A program made the position numbers and the translations under genes. Under the pieces are notes generated by a model. That model made no database searches. It saw only the letters and a list, made by a program, of their open reading frames with translations, and was not told the origin of the DNA. From Paulinella micropora (taxonomy: Eukaryota; Cercozoa; Imbricatea; Euglyphida; Paulinellidae), in assembly GCA_019918135.1 (NCBI GenBank), contig WBZZ01004627.1, positions 77,501-141,500 of the forward strand: a stretch of DNA of 64,000 bases, given 5' to 3'. Shown here piece by piece: positions 53,509 to 62,508 of this stretch (the stretch's first letter is position 1; the number at the start of each line of letters is the position of its first letter).

Positions 53509-53895
53509 ATGTTGCAGCGTTTTGGTGCAGCTTTCAAGGTCGTGGAGGAACACAAGCTCGTCTTCCGAGAGTGGAGGGTCGGGCAAGCCACAGATGACCG
53601 CGCCGCGTGTGAAGCGTGCTACGAACATGAAAACTTAGCCACGCTAGCAACTGTGCGCACGGCGGGGCGGGGCTGGCCGGGGGGAGAGGGGGGACTCGAC
53701 TGCTTTTTCGTACAACATATAAGTTTAGATCGATTAATAACAATGAGAGAAAAAGACGTCCATGCAGGACTAGCCCAGACTGTTTCCGTGCCCCCTGCGC
53801 CCCCCCCTCCCCCTTCTTCCTTTCTCCTCCCCCCCCCCCCCCCCGCCCCCGCCGCCGCCGCGGGGCGGGGGCGGGGGGCACAGCACCCCATTTGA
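53509..53895 (+). CDS. Short unknown protein (up to 128 aa)
   Basis: Credible residues run from upstream codons (IALWFKRLAEAEPYVEQRPG, before the ATG) through FGAAFKVVEEHKLVFREWRV and CEACYEHENLATLATV to about 53670. After that the frame is low-complexity Pro/Ala. Either the gene starts upstream by splicing or this is a remnant. Function unknown. Confidence 0.35.
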   Translation: MLQRFGAAFKVVEEHKLVFREWRVGQATDDRAACEACYEHENLATLATVRTAGRGWPGGEGGLDCFFVQHISLDRLITMREKDVHAGLAQTVSVPPAPPPPPSSFLLPPPPPAPAAAAGRGRGAQHPI

Positions 53896-54052
53896 TCTCG
53901 TGCAGGTACTTCTGTAAATAGCTGGAGAGGGCCGGCGGGGGGAGGGGAGATTAGGTCCCATGACGACGCATGTACGTCCAAGGCAAGTGCCAGAGCACGT
54001 ATGCCCAAGGCAAGTGACCCTAGTCTTGTACTCCAGCTTGGGCAAGTCCTGC

Positions 54053-55639
54053 ATGGACGCAACGGAAGCGTCGCAACCGGCCGCGTCGCAACCGGCTGCG
54101 ACTTCTGGCAGCCAGACGTCAAATGTTTATGAGCTTCGATATTACATGAATGACCGAAAACAGCTGCTAGAAGTATATTCACCATCGGAACGTGGCAAAA
54201 CCATAAGCGCTGACATCGACAGAGAGAAACAACTTCCTTCGCGGTTCATACTCCCGGCCTGTCTGCTGCATCTCATCAAAGTACCTGAAAACGATACCAA
54301 CACTGTCATAATCCGGCTGATACCTGCTGACGTCCAAGAAACTGTTGGCTGGCTAAACCCAGAAGTCGCAGTGTTAAGCCAGCGATGTCACTGGCCAGTC
54401 GAAAGTAAGAAGGGTCTGGTAAATGATATTACCTGCATAAACTGGGTACGCTTGTCTATTACGCAGCTTACCGCGACAACCCTACAACCAAACGGCTTGT
54501 TTGCAAGTCCAGTGCTCAAGGTTCAACTATACAGACCTGCAGACGAGAGAAGTTCTCGCTACAACTCGAAGGGTTTAACAAGTCCTCTGACCTACGTTTT
54601 GGCGCCTAACCCCAAACTCGAACCCGGGAGCGGCGCAAGCCACGAAACATACGACAATGAAAATAAATCGGAGATGCAAATTATCTTGCCGCGATTACGG
54701 AGGTTTCCGGATAAAAGTCATCCAGATCGACGTAGTCGATTTGAACTAGTTCGTAAACGAGTCAAACTTGAGCAGTTAGGAACTTCTCCCTATTCCCGAG
54801 AAGTATGGGACCTTGTGGCTGGCTTTCTAAAAAAGGCCTTTACAGAGGATTTTCTGCGCGGTCAACAGGTCACTGTGTCGCTAACGCCTTGTTTACAAGG
54901 CCCAGAGACTGGCAAGCCTCACAGTCTGCTTTTTATGCAATACTCTCTGTTTGAGACGGACGGTCTGGACACCGTAAATTGTCGCGAGGTGGTAGCCTCT
55001 GCTCCAGCGCCCCCCACGATCGCCACCTCCGACTTTACTCTCACTGTGATCTTGTACTCTCGCAGCATCAGCAATTGGCGCCAGGCTGCGAAATCTGAAG
55101 TTTCCAATTCAGACGAGACGCCGGAGCGCTCTGGGCTGGAGTTGGTGGATTGTCTCGAGCTTCGGTATTACTTTGATGCTGCCCAAGAAAAACTACTGTT
55201 ATATTCTCCGTCGTCTAGAGAAAACATGCTGTGTGGCGTTAAAACTGACAACAAGAAAAAACTGCCGCCGCAGTCAATACTACTAGCCTGTCAGAAGCTA
55301 ATCTCGCACGAGCTTGCTACGGACTCGCGCAAGGTCATCGTCAAGCTAATACCTGCTGACTACAAAGTGCGCACGACAGAACAACTAAGCCCAGAGGTGG
55401 CAGTGCTAAGCCAGAGGTTTTATCGGGGCTCTGAAATGCGGGGGCTTGTACAAAAGACCGACTGGGTATCTATGTCTATCAGCGAGCTTGGCCGAGAATC
55501 GGAGGCGGTGTTTAGGGTTAACCTAAACGAGTTCCCTGACTCTTCTACCGGCAACACGCACCTATTTCGTGATTGCACCTCCCTCTCTTGTATGTTCGGC
55601 ACAACGGCCGCGTGGTGCCGGAACAAATGCTCGTGCTAG
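54053..55639 (+). CDS. Internally duplicated unknown protein, first part
   Basis: Two copies of one module: YELRYYMNDRKQLLEVYSPS...VIIRLIPADVQ...LNPEVAVLSQRC (54130-54400) and LELRYYFDAAQEKLLLYSPS...VIVKLIPADYK...LSPEVAVLSQRF (55150-55430). After the first comes VWDLVAGFLKKAFTEDFLRG, whose counterpart is found in the next frame (55573-56349). ATG 54053 preferred to 53960. A repeat GCGTCGCAACCGGC occurs twice at 54070-54095. No family recognised. Confidence 0.65.
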   Translation: MDATEASQPAASQPAATSGSQTSNVYELRYYMNDRKQLLEVYSPSERGKTISADIDREKQLPSRFILPACLLHLIKVPENDTNTVIIRLIPADVQETVGWLNPEVAVLSQRCHWPVESKKGLVNDITCINWVRLSITQLTATTLQPNGLFASPVLKVQLYRPADERSSRYNSKGLTSPLTYVLAPNPKLEPGSGASHETYDNENKSEMQIILPRLRRFPDKSHPDRRSRFELVRKRVKLEQLGTSPYSREVWDLVAGFLKKAFTEDFLRGQQVTVSLTPCLQGPETGKPHSLLFMQYSLFETDGLDTVNCREVVASAPAPPTIATSDFTLTVILYSRSISNWRQAAKSEVSNSDETPERSGLELVDCLELRYYFDAAQEKLLLYSPSSRENMLCGVKTDNKKKLPPQSILLACQKLISHELATDSRKVIVKLIPADYKVRTTEQLSPEVAVLSQRFYRGSEMRGLVQKTDWVSMSISELGRESEAVFRVNLNEFPDSSTGNTHLFRDCTSLSCMFGTTAAWCRNKCSC

Positions 55640-56349
55640 ATTTACCACGGGTCATTGGGGCAGAGGCTCAGCACGCGGTACATTTGGAGATCGTTTCCAC
55701 CGAATTCCAACTGCAGGAAAGCTTCGGTTGTTTGTTGTGCTGCCCCAGCGCAAACAAGCTGTGTGGCGAATTGGCTAAGTTTCTGCGCGAAGTCTTTACA
55801 GAGAAATTTCTGCGTAATCAACAAGTCACCATATCACTGCTGCCGTTGAGAGCACAAGGCTCTCAAGCTGCTGCCCCCCCCGAGGGCACTCGATTCATGG
55901 AGGCCTTTCTGTTTAAGTCGTATCTTGGTCAGCTGGAATGGCAGGCTGGAAGCGTGCCAGTTGAAAATGACATCCTGCAATACGAGGTGGTGCAATTACG
56001 AGATGCTATAGAAAATTTTGCAGACGAACGAAATTTGGATGTTGATTTCGGTTCAAAGCTGTTGTTGTACATGAAGGAGTTGTGTCCTAGAGAACGCCTA
56101 GTGCTACGAAAGGCAGGAAGTACAAACGTCAAGGAATGCGACAGGCAATTGGTGTGGGGTACGTTTGCGAGTAATCAATATCACATTGCAAACCCAGAGA
56201 TTATTTGGATCAACGGAATTCATTTACTGATGTCACTCTTTAAAGCAAACGAAAAAGCTCTGCTCCTGTGCTGCCGCAGTCCCAGCACGCACAGTGCATG
56301 CTGGGATTCTCCTCGTAGAAAAAAAGAGAAGCTGCTTCGCGCAGTCTAG
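55573..56349 (+). CDS. Internally duplicated unknown protein, second part
   Basis: Completes the second module (LAKFLREVFTEKFLRNQQVT matches LVAGFLKKAFTEDFLRGQQV of copy 1) in another frame; the change lies at about 55560-55580. The end (HSACWDSPRRKKEKLLRAV) reads through two hairpins, CCCAGCA...TGCTGGG and CTTCGCGCAG...CTGCGCGAAG (56335-56359), the latter spanning the stop. Confidence 0.62.
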   Translation: MHLPLLYVRHNGRVVPEQMLVLDLPRVIGAEAQHAVHLEIVSTEFQLQESFGCLLCCPSANKLCGELAKFLREVFTEKFLRNQQVTISLLPLRAQGSQAAAPPEGTRFMEAFLFKSYLGQLEWQAGSVPVENDILQYEVVQLRDAIENFADERNLDVDFGSKLLLYMKELCPRERLVLRKAGSTNVKECDRQLVWGTFASNQYHIANPEIIWINGIHLLMSLFKANEKALLLCCRSPSTHSACWDSPRRKKEKLLRAV

Positions 56350-56389
56350 CTGCGCGAAGAAGTTTTTACTTGTAAAGAGGCAAAAGAAG

Positions 56390-56395
56390 AATAAA
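56390..56395 (+). terminator. AATAAA poly(A) signal
   Basis: AATAAA 41 nt after the stop at 56349; TTTATT just after it (about 56400) is the same signal for the opposite strand. Confidence 0.6.
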
Positions 56396-56770
56396 ACATT
56401 TTATTAAAAGCTTAGTTTTCTATGCTAAATTTTTAGCAGTGCTAAAAATCTAGAATCCCTCCACCTTATATTCCCGGTACAAAACGACACCAGTGCCCTT
56501 GGCCGCAAAACCACGCATCTTTTGCCCGCCAGCACAACCCCCCCCCCTAGAGAGGGCAGAATTCTGCCCCCCCCCCTCCCTCTCCTCTCCCCTTCTCCTT
56601 CCCTCGCCCTCCCCCTCACCATCCTTCTGTTTGTTTTTTGCTGTTGCTAAGTATTATATTAATAGCAAGAGAAAGGAAATCGAGTGGCCGGAGTTTATAT
56701 TAGAGAGAGAGGGGGGGGGGGGGGAAGAGATAGGAACAGTAGTGGAGCCAGCCAGCCCGCCGTCGGGACG
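56396..56770. other. Intergenic region with palindromes and homopolymers
   Basis: GCAGAATTCTGC palindrome (56548-56559) between two C-runs, a pyrimidine tract to about 56630, then TATATTAATA and a G12 run (56711-56722). A minus-strand 22-codon frame (MRGFAAKGTGVVLYREYKVE) ends near the opposite poly(A) signal; too short to call. Confidence 0.4.
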
Positions 56771-57147
56771 ATGGCACAGTCTGCACAAACGGTGCTGCCT
56801 TGTGCAGACAGCACCCGCTTGATTAGGGGGTTTCTTGGGTTTGAAGAAAACACTGTTCTCAGAGGCGTCGGTCGTCGTACCTGGCTCGGGCTGGCTGGCT
56901 CCAACCAGTGGTAGGCGGGGGGGCCAATGAACTTCTGGCGCGCATTTGCGCGGCTAAGGTACGCGCCGCGGAAGAAGAGCAAGAGCTGGAGGAGATTGCA
57001 AGAGCCGTGCGACAAGAAAGCAAGGACGCTGTGAGTAGCTGCTGGCTTCTCTTACTTGTCTTGCGCTGCGCTGCCGGCAGGTTTTGTCACACACACCCCC
57101 TGAAAGAGGCAGGGAGGGGAGCACCCCCCCCCCTCTTGTGTTTTTAG
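56771..57147 (+). CDS. Small unknown protein in two frames
   Basis: ATG 56771 (MAQSAQTVLPCADSTRLIRG) runs to a stop at 56914; helical, charged sequence (VRAAEEEQELEEIARAVRQE) continues in another frame from about 56905 after a G7 run. GTGAGT at 57030 and GCCGGCAG at about 57073-57080 could bound a short intron. Low certainty. Confidence 0.35.
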
Positions 57148-57281
57148 CCGAGGGGATGGTGGGGGCACCTCCCCCCCTTCTCACTCTTTTGTTCTCTTTA
57201 TATCTCGCGCTTTCTCTCTATCCCTTCGCCATTTTATTCTTGTTAGCAGCTCTCCTCCTCTCCTCCCCCAGTACTCCCAAC

Positions 57282-57905
57282 ATGGCTCATGCGCGGCGCC
57301 GTCGCAAACGACAGAAACGCGAACACAGTGCACACGATGGTGGATCGGCCGGCGCGGTTTCGTTGGCCATGGACCTGACCAAGGAGAACGTGCCGAAGCC
57401 TTCTGTTGTAGACCCGGCAAGAAAGAAGGCGGTTCTGGCTAGCTTGTACCGAGACTCAGCAGACGACCCAGGCATGCAACTTATCCAACAAATGCTGCGC
57501 GAGGCGTTCGGACTGAGTTTGGCAGGTTATGTGATCTGGTACGGGTTTAAGACAGACGACAACTTTGAGCTGTTAGTGGACTGGGTAGATGAACAACTGC
57601 TTGGTGCTTACAGACGGCTCCAAGATTCAGACAGAATTGAGGCGGAGCTCAGTTTTTGTGCCCCGGATGGCAAGAGCGTCAAGTGCATCGGGAGGGGGGT
57701 TACCCCCAGAGTCTGGTCAATCTTGCTGCACGTCATACTAATCGCGAAAAAGACCAGGAGGTTCAAGTCTGGTCCGCTCTTGCTGGTTAAGATCATGTCT
57801 GCACTGGTCTTTTACTACGGCAAGCAATATTCCGGCTACGGCCCAGACGTTGAAATAGGCGTGCAGAAATCCTGTGGGGCAGGAGCCGCCCGACCGTGTA
57901 GTTGA
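57282..57905 (+). CDS. N-terminal part of glycosyltransferase-like membrane protein
   Basis: ATG 57282 gives a very basic start (MAHARRRRKRQKREH), then an ordered helical domain (MQLIQQMLREAFGLSLAGYV, VWSILLHVILIAKKTRRFKS). At about 57880 coding signal passes to the frame of 57874-58881, which has no upstream ATG of its own, so the two are probably one gene. The link to the following domain is inferred. Confidence 0.55.
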   Translation: MAHARRRRKRQKREHSAHDGGSAGAVSLAMDLTKENVPKPSVVDPARKKAVLASLYRDSADDPGMQLIQQMLREAFGLSLAGYVIWYGFKTDDNFELLVDWVDEQLLGAYRRLQDSDRIEAELSFCAPDGKSVKCIGRGVTPRVWSILLHVILIAKKTRRFKSGPLLLVKIMSALVFYYGKQYSGYGPDVEIGVQKSCGAGAARPCS

Positions 57906-58881
57906 GCTGTGGAACTATTCCTTGTCGTTCTCCGCGTTGCTACCGCACACGCAACACCTGCTCTGGCCGCACCAGCAGATCAGTTGCTTGATCTTTACCG
58001 CGTACCGCGAGTTCCACCAGTTCTACGGACTGCTGGGTGACTCGCCCGTGCACAAGAGGGCAGTGGTGGGGCTGGTGCTGCTGCATCACTGCGGAGGGGT
58101 GTATGCCGACCTGGGGCTGGAGCTATTACAAAACTCAACGTGGTTGTCGTCGGGGGGGCAGTTTCCACTGCCAGCACCGGAGCCGGAAGAGGACGGCAGC
58201 TATCTGCCGGCCAGCTACTTTCTGTCAGAGCTGCCGGTGTTGATGGCGGCCCACCCGCAGCGCGTGGGCATGACGTACCTAGTGCTGCTGCGCTACATGT
58301 CGTCCTTGGCGCTGCCCTGGCACGACAAGATCTGGAGCGCCAATTTCTCGTTCTCGGACCCGCTGGACGAGCGCGAGGCCCTGGCCGATTCTTTGGCGCA
58401 GGTATTGCGCGAGCAGAACCTCGACGATCCGTCGTCGGCCGCTGCGTCATCATCGTCGTCGTCGTCGAGCGGCGCAGAAGGCAGCCCGCGTCTGGCCCAG
58501 GCTTGGCCTGGGCCAGGCGTGCACAAGGTCCAGGTGCTGGGCCAGACGGAGCGTCTGCACGTGCTCAACACCAGCGAGTACCTCGAGGGCCCGCGCACCG
58601 CGTACCACGCGTCGTCCCGCGTCTGGGAGACGCCCGCCGCCGTGTTTTGGTGGCAAGAGGTCTTCCGTTGGTTGCTGCTGGTGGTGGTGGTGTGCATGCT
58701 GCTGTGCACGGCCAATCAGTGCACGCGCCATGGCGCGCTGAGCTGCCCCTGCGGCTGGCGCCTGCACGCGACACGCGGCACCAAGAGCTACGCGCCGTTT
58801 GAGCCGTCGACAGACAGCGGAGGGGGTTTTACGCAAGACTCTGCTTTTGAGTGCAGCCAAGACTTGGCTACGAGAGGTTGA
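57874..58881 (+). CDS. GT32-like glycosyltransferase domain with C-terminal TM
   Basis: Spacing matches the sugar-binding region of OCH1/GT32-type transferases: VVELWNYS...LLWPHQQ...FTAYREFHQFYGLL, then AVVGLVLLHHCGGVYADLGL, where the family has LY-x-GG-x-Y-x-D-x-D. The second Asp of DxD is missing (DLG), so activity is doubtful. A Ser run and a hydrophobic helix (FRWLLLVVVVCMLLCTAN, about residue 273) follow, giving a short Cys-rich cytoplasmic or lumenal tail. No ATG stands at 57874, where the codon is GTG. Confidence 0.55.
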   Translation: MGQEPPDRVVELWNYSLSFSALLPHTQHLLWPHQQISCLIFTAYREFHQFYGLLGDSPVHKRAVVGLVLLHHCGGVYADLGLELLQNSTWLSSGGQFPLPAPEPEEDGSYLPASYFLSELPVLMAAHPQRVGMTYLVLLRYMSSLALPWHDKIWSANFSFSDPLDEREALADSLAQVLREQNLDDPSSAAASSSSSSSSGAEGSPRLAQAWPGPGVHKVQVLGQTERLHVLNTSEYLEGPRTAYHASSRVWETPAAVFWWQEVFRWLLLVVVVCMLLCTANQCTRHGALSCPCGWRLHATRGTKSYAPFEPSTDSGGGFTQDSAFECSQDLATRG

Positions 58882-58920
58882 CAAAGACTTCTTCCGTCTG
58901 TTTAGGTATTCTTATTTTTT

Positions 58921-58946
58921 CTCTCCCGATGACATTACCGGGAGAG
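58921..58946. terminator. Hairpin between convergent genes
   Basis: CTCTCCCG/CGGGAGAG stem around ATGACATTAC, flanked by T-runs, in the gap between convergent genes ending at 58881 and 59015. No AATAAA is seen here, so this may be the transcript-end signal. Confidence 0.5.
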
Positions 58947-59014
58947 GCAAGCAGGTCTTTTTTCTTTTGTAATTTTCGACGTGTATGCAGATCTCTTTTA
59001 ATTTCTAGGTAGGC

Positions 59015-60154
59015 TCAGACCTCTTCGAGATGTTCTTCGTTCGGTGACGTTCCCCTTCTACCTAAAATTGCCTCTGCATTTTGGGCAAGATCATGAAATT
59101 CGCCTGTTTTTTCAACTTTGGTCCACTCCTGCAGCAGATTGATCGCCTCTATTAAAGAATCTTGTTCTTGCTTTGGTTGCGAGCCCATAGTGGTATCCAT
59201 AAACTCGCGAAGAGCCTTCTCAAACACGTCTGTAGAAGGCTCCTGATCGCTACGTGTGCTTTGATTCCGATTGATACCAGTCAACAGAATTGCGAAAAGG
59301 GACCACTGCAGCGAGGCATTCGCAGCAACTGCCTTGGGGAGGTATTTCTTGTTGTCTTCGCATTGGCAAAGCTTGTAACGCGCTAATAAAACAGCACCGT
59401 TCGGAGCCTCCTTCTCCTTCTCCTCCGTTTCTTGTTGAATAGGCTTCACAACAGTCGGCTCGGCTTCCTGGTCTTGCGGGGACTCGGGCGATATCCAGAC
59501 CAGGAATTCGCCAGAAACACTTTCGAGGGCTATAGAGTAACCTGACGGACGCTTCAACAATTCTGCCAAGGACAGCGCCGTCGACCAAAGTGCGCTCAGC
59601 ATAATACGGACCATCTGCTTATTCTCTGATTTACTATGCCAAAACTTTTGTCCGTCCGCCATAGGCAGATCTTCGTCCAGCTCAAAGCCAACCATTAACT
59701 GCTTCTGCTCTGCCTCCGCGCGGATAAGTGCCCAGTCATACGGAAGCAACGCGCGCTGCTGCATGACCGGGCTTGTAACATCCCCAAAAGTCCATGTGCA
59801 CTTTTTGAGGGAGTTAAAGTACTCCTCAGCGTTCTCACCCTGAACTACGAGTATCATATCTACAGGCCTTTTCCCAGTGGTACTGGCTCTGTTGCGACAA
59901 ACGAACATCATCTCGGAATGTTTGAACGTAACGGTGATATGCCGAGACTTCTGTAGTATGTGCATCGCGGTTTTGCCATCAGCTGGTGGTTTCCATTTGA
60001 AATAGGCTGCGAACTTTGTTACCGCCTCAGACGAATTTTCAAACGCCACCCAATGTTTCTCTCCTGAAGAAGAGCTTTTGTCATCAGATGAGTCAGTTTC
60101 TTGATCGGTCACTTTGTGTGGCTTTCCGGAGCTCCTGGAATTCTTGGCGCCCAT
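59015..60154 (-). CDS. N-myristoylated-type unknown protein (379 aa)
   Basis: MGAKNSRSSGKPHK at ATG 60154 fits the N-myristoylation rule (G2, S6), suggesting membrane association such as a matrix or tegument protein. A Ser/Asp-rich linker and mixed alpha/beta domain (KFAAYFKWKPPADGKTAMHI, LPYDWALIRAEAEQKQLMVG, SGYSIALESVSGEFLVW) follow. The start 36 codons upstream lies in a homopolymer leader and is rejected. Frame intact; A/T content is higher than in its neighbours. Confidence 0.68.
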   Translation of the reverse strand: MGAKNSRSSGKPHKVTDQETDSSDDKSSSSGEKHWVAFENSSEAVTKFAAYFKWKPPADGKTAMHILQKSRHITVTFKHSEMMFVCRNRASTTGKRPVDMILVVQGENAEEYFNSLKKCTWTFGDVTSPVMQQRALLPYDWALIRAEAEQKQLMVGFELDEDLPMADGQKFWHSKSENKQMVRIMLSALWSTALSLAELLKRPSGYSIALESVSGEFLVWISPESPQDQEAEPTVVKPIQQETEEKEKEAPNGAVLLARYKLCQCEDNKKYLPKAVAANASLQWSLFAILLTGINRNQSTRSDQEPSTDVFEKALREFMDTTMGSQPKQEQDSLIEAINLLQEWTKVEKTGEFHDLAQNAEAILGRRGTSPNEEHLEEV

Positions 60155-60365
60155 ATTTTTTCTCTTTGTTATATGAATCTCCCAAAGGAATTTGCTTCGC
60201 AGCCCCCCCTTCCTCTGCCGCCCCACCCTCCCCCCCCCCCCCCCCCTCTCTCTCTCTCTCACCCCGGCCCAACTCCTCTTCTCTCTCTTCCCTCCCCTCC
60301 TCTTCTCCCCCCCCCCCCTTCCTTTTCTTTCTTCTCTGTGCCCTTGCAGCCTATAGATTTATATT
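60155..60365. other. Pyrimidine-rich intergenic leader
   Basis: C-runs of 18 or more, then CTCTCT repeats and further C-runs (60225-60320). On the minus strand this forms the purine-rich leader of the myristoylated-protein gene. No gene. Confidence 0.5.
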
Positions 60366-61645
60366 TTATGAGCAGCGCCTTCCGGCCCGGAGGATGCGTG
60401 CCCCGGCAGCGTTCACAAGCATGCGGGTGCTGGGCCGTCGCTGGGCCTGCTCCCCAGCGCAGCCCGCAACGGCGTCGACGACGGCGTAAGCGTGCATGAG
60501 GCCGGGCGCGCCCACGAGCCGGGCGGAACAGAACAAAAAACACAGCCACGCCAGCAAGACGCCAGCCCGCGCATGTGTGGGGTGGGCATGCTTTCCGGGC
60601 TCAGGCTGGGCAGTGTTATGGTGGAACATGCGTGCAAGGCGTGGGTGAGCGTGCCAGTATGGTTTTATTAATGTGGGAAAAACAGGGCCCAGCTCGGGCA
60701 CGTGCGGGCAGTCGCCGGGCCGGGCGGGCAGAACCAGTGATCGGACCAGCTTAAGCAGCGGGGCGGCCACCGCCGTCTGGTGGTTGGGCAGGCACCAGGC
60801 AGTGTAGTAGCGCCAGAAACCGGGGTGCGTCCGCAGCACGCGCCTGCTCAGGAACCTCCACGCTAACCAGCCCGCACAGCGGGCTGGGAGGTGCTCGAGC
60901 AGCGCCGGCGGCGAGCAGCACGACAGGTACAGGATCATGGCGTCGATCGCCACCTGGCGTTCCCCGGGTCCGACGCACAACTCGACGAGCGTGTTCTCGC
61001 CCGCATCCGTCACAGACGCGCGCACGGGGCGGCCGTCGCCCTCCGCCAGGTCCAGCAACACGTTGGCTGGCGATAGGTCCAGACAGAACAGCCCCCCGTC
61101 GACTAGCTTGCCCAGGCAGTCCTGCAAACACTCCCAGAACCGCCCCCAATCTACTGCTGGCCCGTCCGCGCCATCGTCCAACAGCAACAGCTGGGCCAGC
61201 GACGTCGTAAAGCCCTCCAGAAACAAGACGCTGGGGCAGCGCGCGCCGGGCTGCGCGCAGGCCTCCAGTGCCATTTGCAGCCCCAGCCCGCTGCGCCCGG
61301 GGGGCATGCCCCCCGCGCCCCCCCTTCTCTCCCATCCAGCCCGCGCATGTGCGGGCTGGAGAGCCTGACGCACCCCCCCGGCGTTTAGCCGCCAGACCGC
61401 CAGCAGGCTCGGGCCTGCGCCCAAGCGCTGCAGGCGCCTGTAGCCTCGAGCCTGGTTCCCCCGCGGGTCACATGTCACTTGCAAACCACGCCCCTGCACA
61501 GGGGGTCGCGAAACACGTGTCCCTGCCGTCCACTCCCGACCCACTCCCAGCCGCACAATCGCTCGCACAGCAGCCGCGTCTGCTCCGCGTCCAGCTCGGT
61601 CCGTTTGCGCGGGCTGAAGACATTCAAGTCGCTCATGTCGCTCAT
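60366..61645 (-). CDS. Divergent protein-kinase-like protein 3, frameshifted
   Basis: From ATG 61645 a kinase N-lobe is visible (GWEWVGSGRQGHVFRDP, then RGVVCK) to a TGA at 61475-61477. The frame changes there and continues GYRRLQRLGAGPSLLAVW. The catalytic-loop equivalent is LFCLDLSPANVLLDL, with Ser in place of the usual Lys two residues after Asp, and VTDAGENT replaces DFG. Paralogous in plan to kinases 1 and 2 but further diverged, possibly a pseudokinase. TTTATT near 60663 lies inside the frame and may mark the true 3' end, since residues beyond it are low quality. Two CCAGCCCGC hairpins and GGGGGGCATGCCCCCC lie in frame. Confidence 0.68.
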
Positions 61646-61833
61646 GTCGGTTTCTGTGCCTGTCTTGATTTACTATTGTGTTTGGCAACTGAGGGGGGGG
61701 GGGGGAAAGAGAGGGCGAGAAAAAAGGGGGGAAGGGGGAGGGGCGGGGAGAGAGCCCTTCCCGTCTTCCTCCCTCCTTCCTTTCCCTCCCCGAAAAGTAA
61801 ACTGGACAGCTCGTGTGCGCTCGTGCTTTACCC
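61646..61833. promoter_or_regulatory. Divergent homopurine/homopyrimidine promoter region
   Basis: Between divergent starts 61645 and 61834. A G12 run and purine tract (61691-61752) meet a pyrimidine tract (61757-61795). No clear TATA box. Confidence 0.45.
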
Positions 61834-62508
61834 ATGGCGTCGACACCACCATCCACAACGGGTGACAAAGCCACGAGATATGTCGGTGTGCATACGACCT
61901 ATTACTGGTATAGCCCAGAGGCCGGCGGCGCCGGGGTTAGGGGAATTCATGCGTGCATAAACACGCCCACCCCCTTATCGTTAAGTGCGCAGGCCGGCGG
62001 CTATGACCCTGAACATGACTGCTTCTGCATTATCGAGAATTTAATCACCAATCAGGGCTTGGCGTTAGCCCAACTGCAAAACTCGCTGGCAGAGCACAGT
62101 ACTCGTCTTCTCGCCGGCCCTGGGCCGGCTAATGATTTCGAGAAGAAGAAACAGAAAAAGCAAATGCGTGCCGAGAGGCGCGTAAACGAACAATTGCAAC
62201 ACTTGCGCGTCCTGACGCAGGAGCTCGAGCAGTGGCGCGTCAAAGCCCTGGAAGTGCGCCAGAAAGAGGCCGGCCCTACCTTTCACAATCAGATGCACGA
62301 GGACATGAAAGCTCTACAGGATAGCTACACCAAACTCAAACTCGGGGGCCAGTCCGACGAAAGTGTGCAAGGCTTTATGGACGGGCTTAGGCACTGGGAA
62401 ACAGCCCTGAGCCCACCCCAACTTGCCTTGGCCATTCTTCGGGACAAGGTACTGTCTTTTGGCTGGGCTAGTGCAGGCTCTGCTACCGAGCTAAAAAGTC
62501 TTTCCTGA
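61834..62508 (+). CDS. Coiled-coil protein (224 aa, probably longer)
   Basis: ATG 61834 (MASTPPSTTGDKATRYVGVH). Central basic coiled coil (FEKKKQKKQMRAERRVNEQL, then LRVLTQELEQWRVKAL). After a frame change near 62500, helical sequence (LRSLLEVLLLLEVLNPYLMG) reaches TAA 62636-62638, immediately before a hairpin at 62641-62671. A truncated copy lies at 63053-63198. No recognised family. Confidence 0.62.
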   Translation: MASTPPSTTGDKATRYVGVHTTYYWYSPEAGGAGVRGIHACINTPTPLSLSAQAGGYDPEHDCFCIIENLITNQGLALAQLQNSLAEHSTRLLAGPGPANDFEKKKQKKQMRAERRVNEQLQHLRVLTQELEQWRVKALEVRQKEAGPTFHNQMHEDMKALQDSYTKLKLGGQSDESVQGFMDGLRHWETALSPPQLALAILRDKVLSFGWASAGSATELKSLS

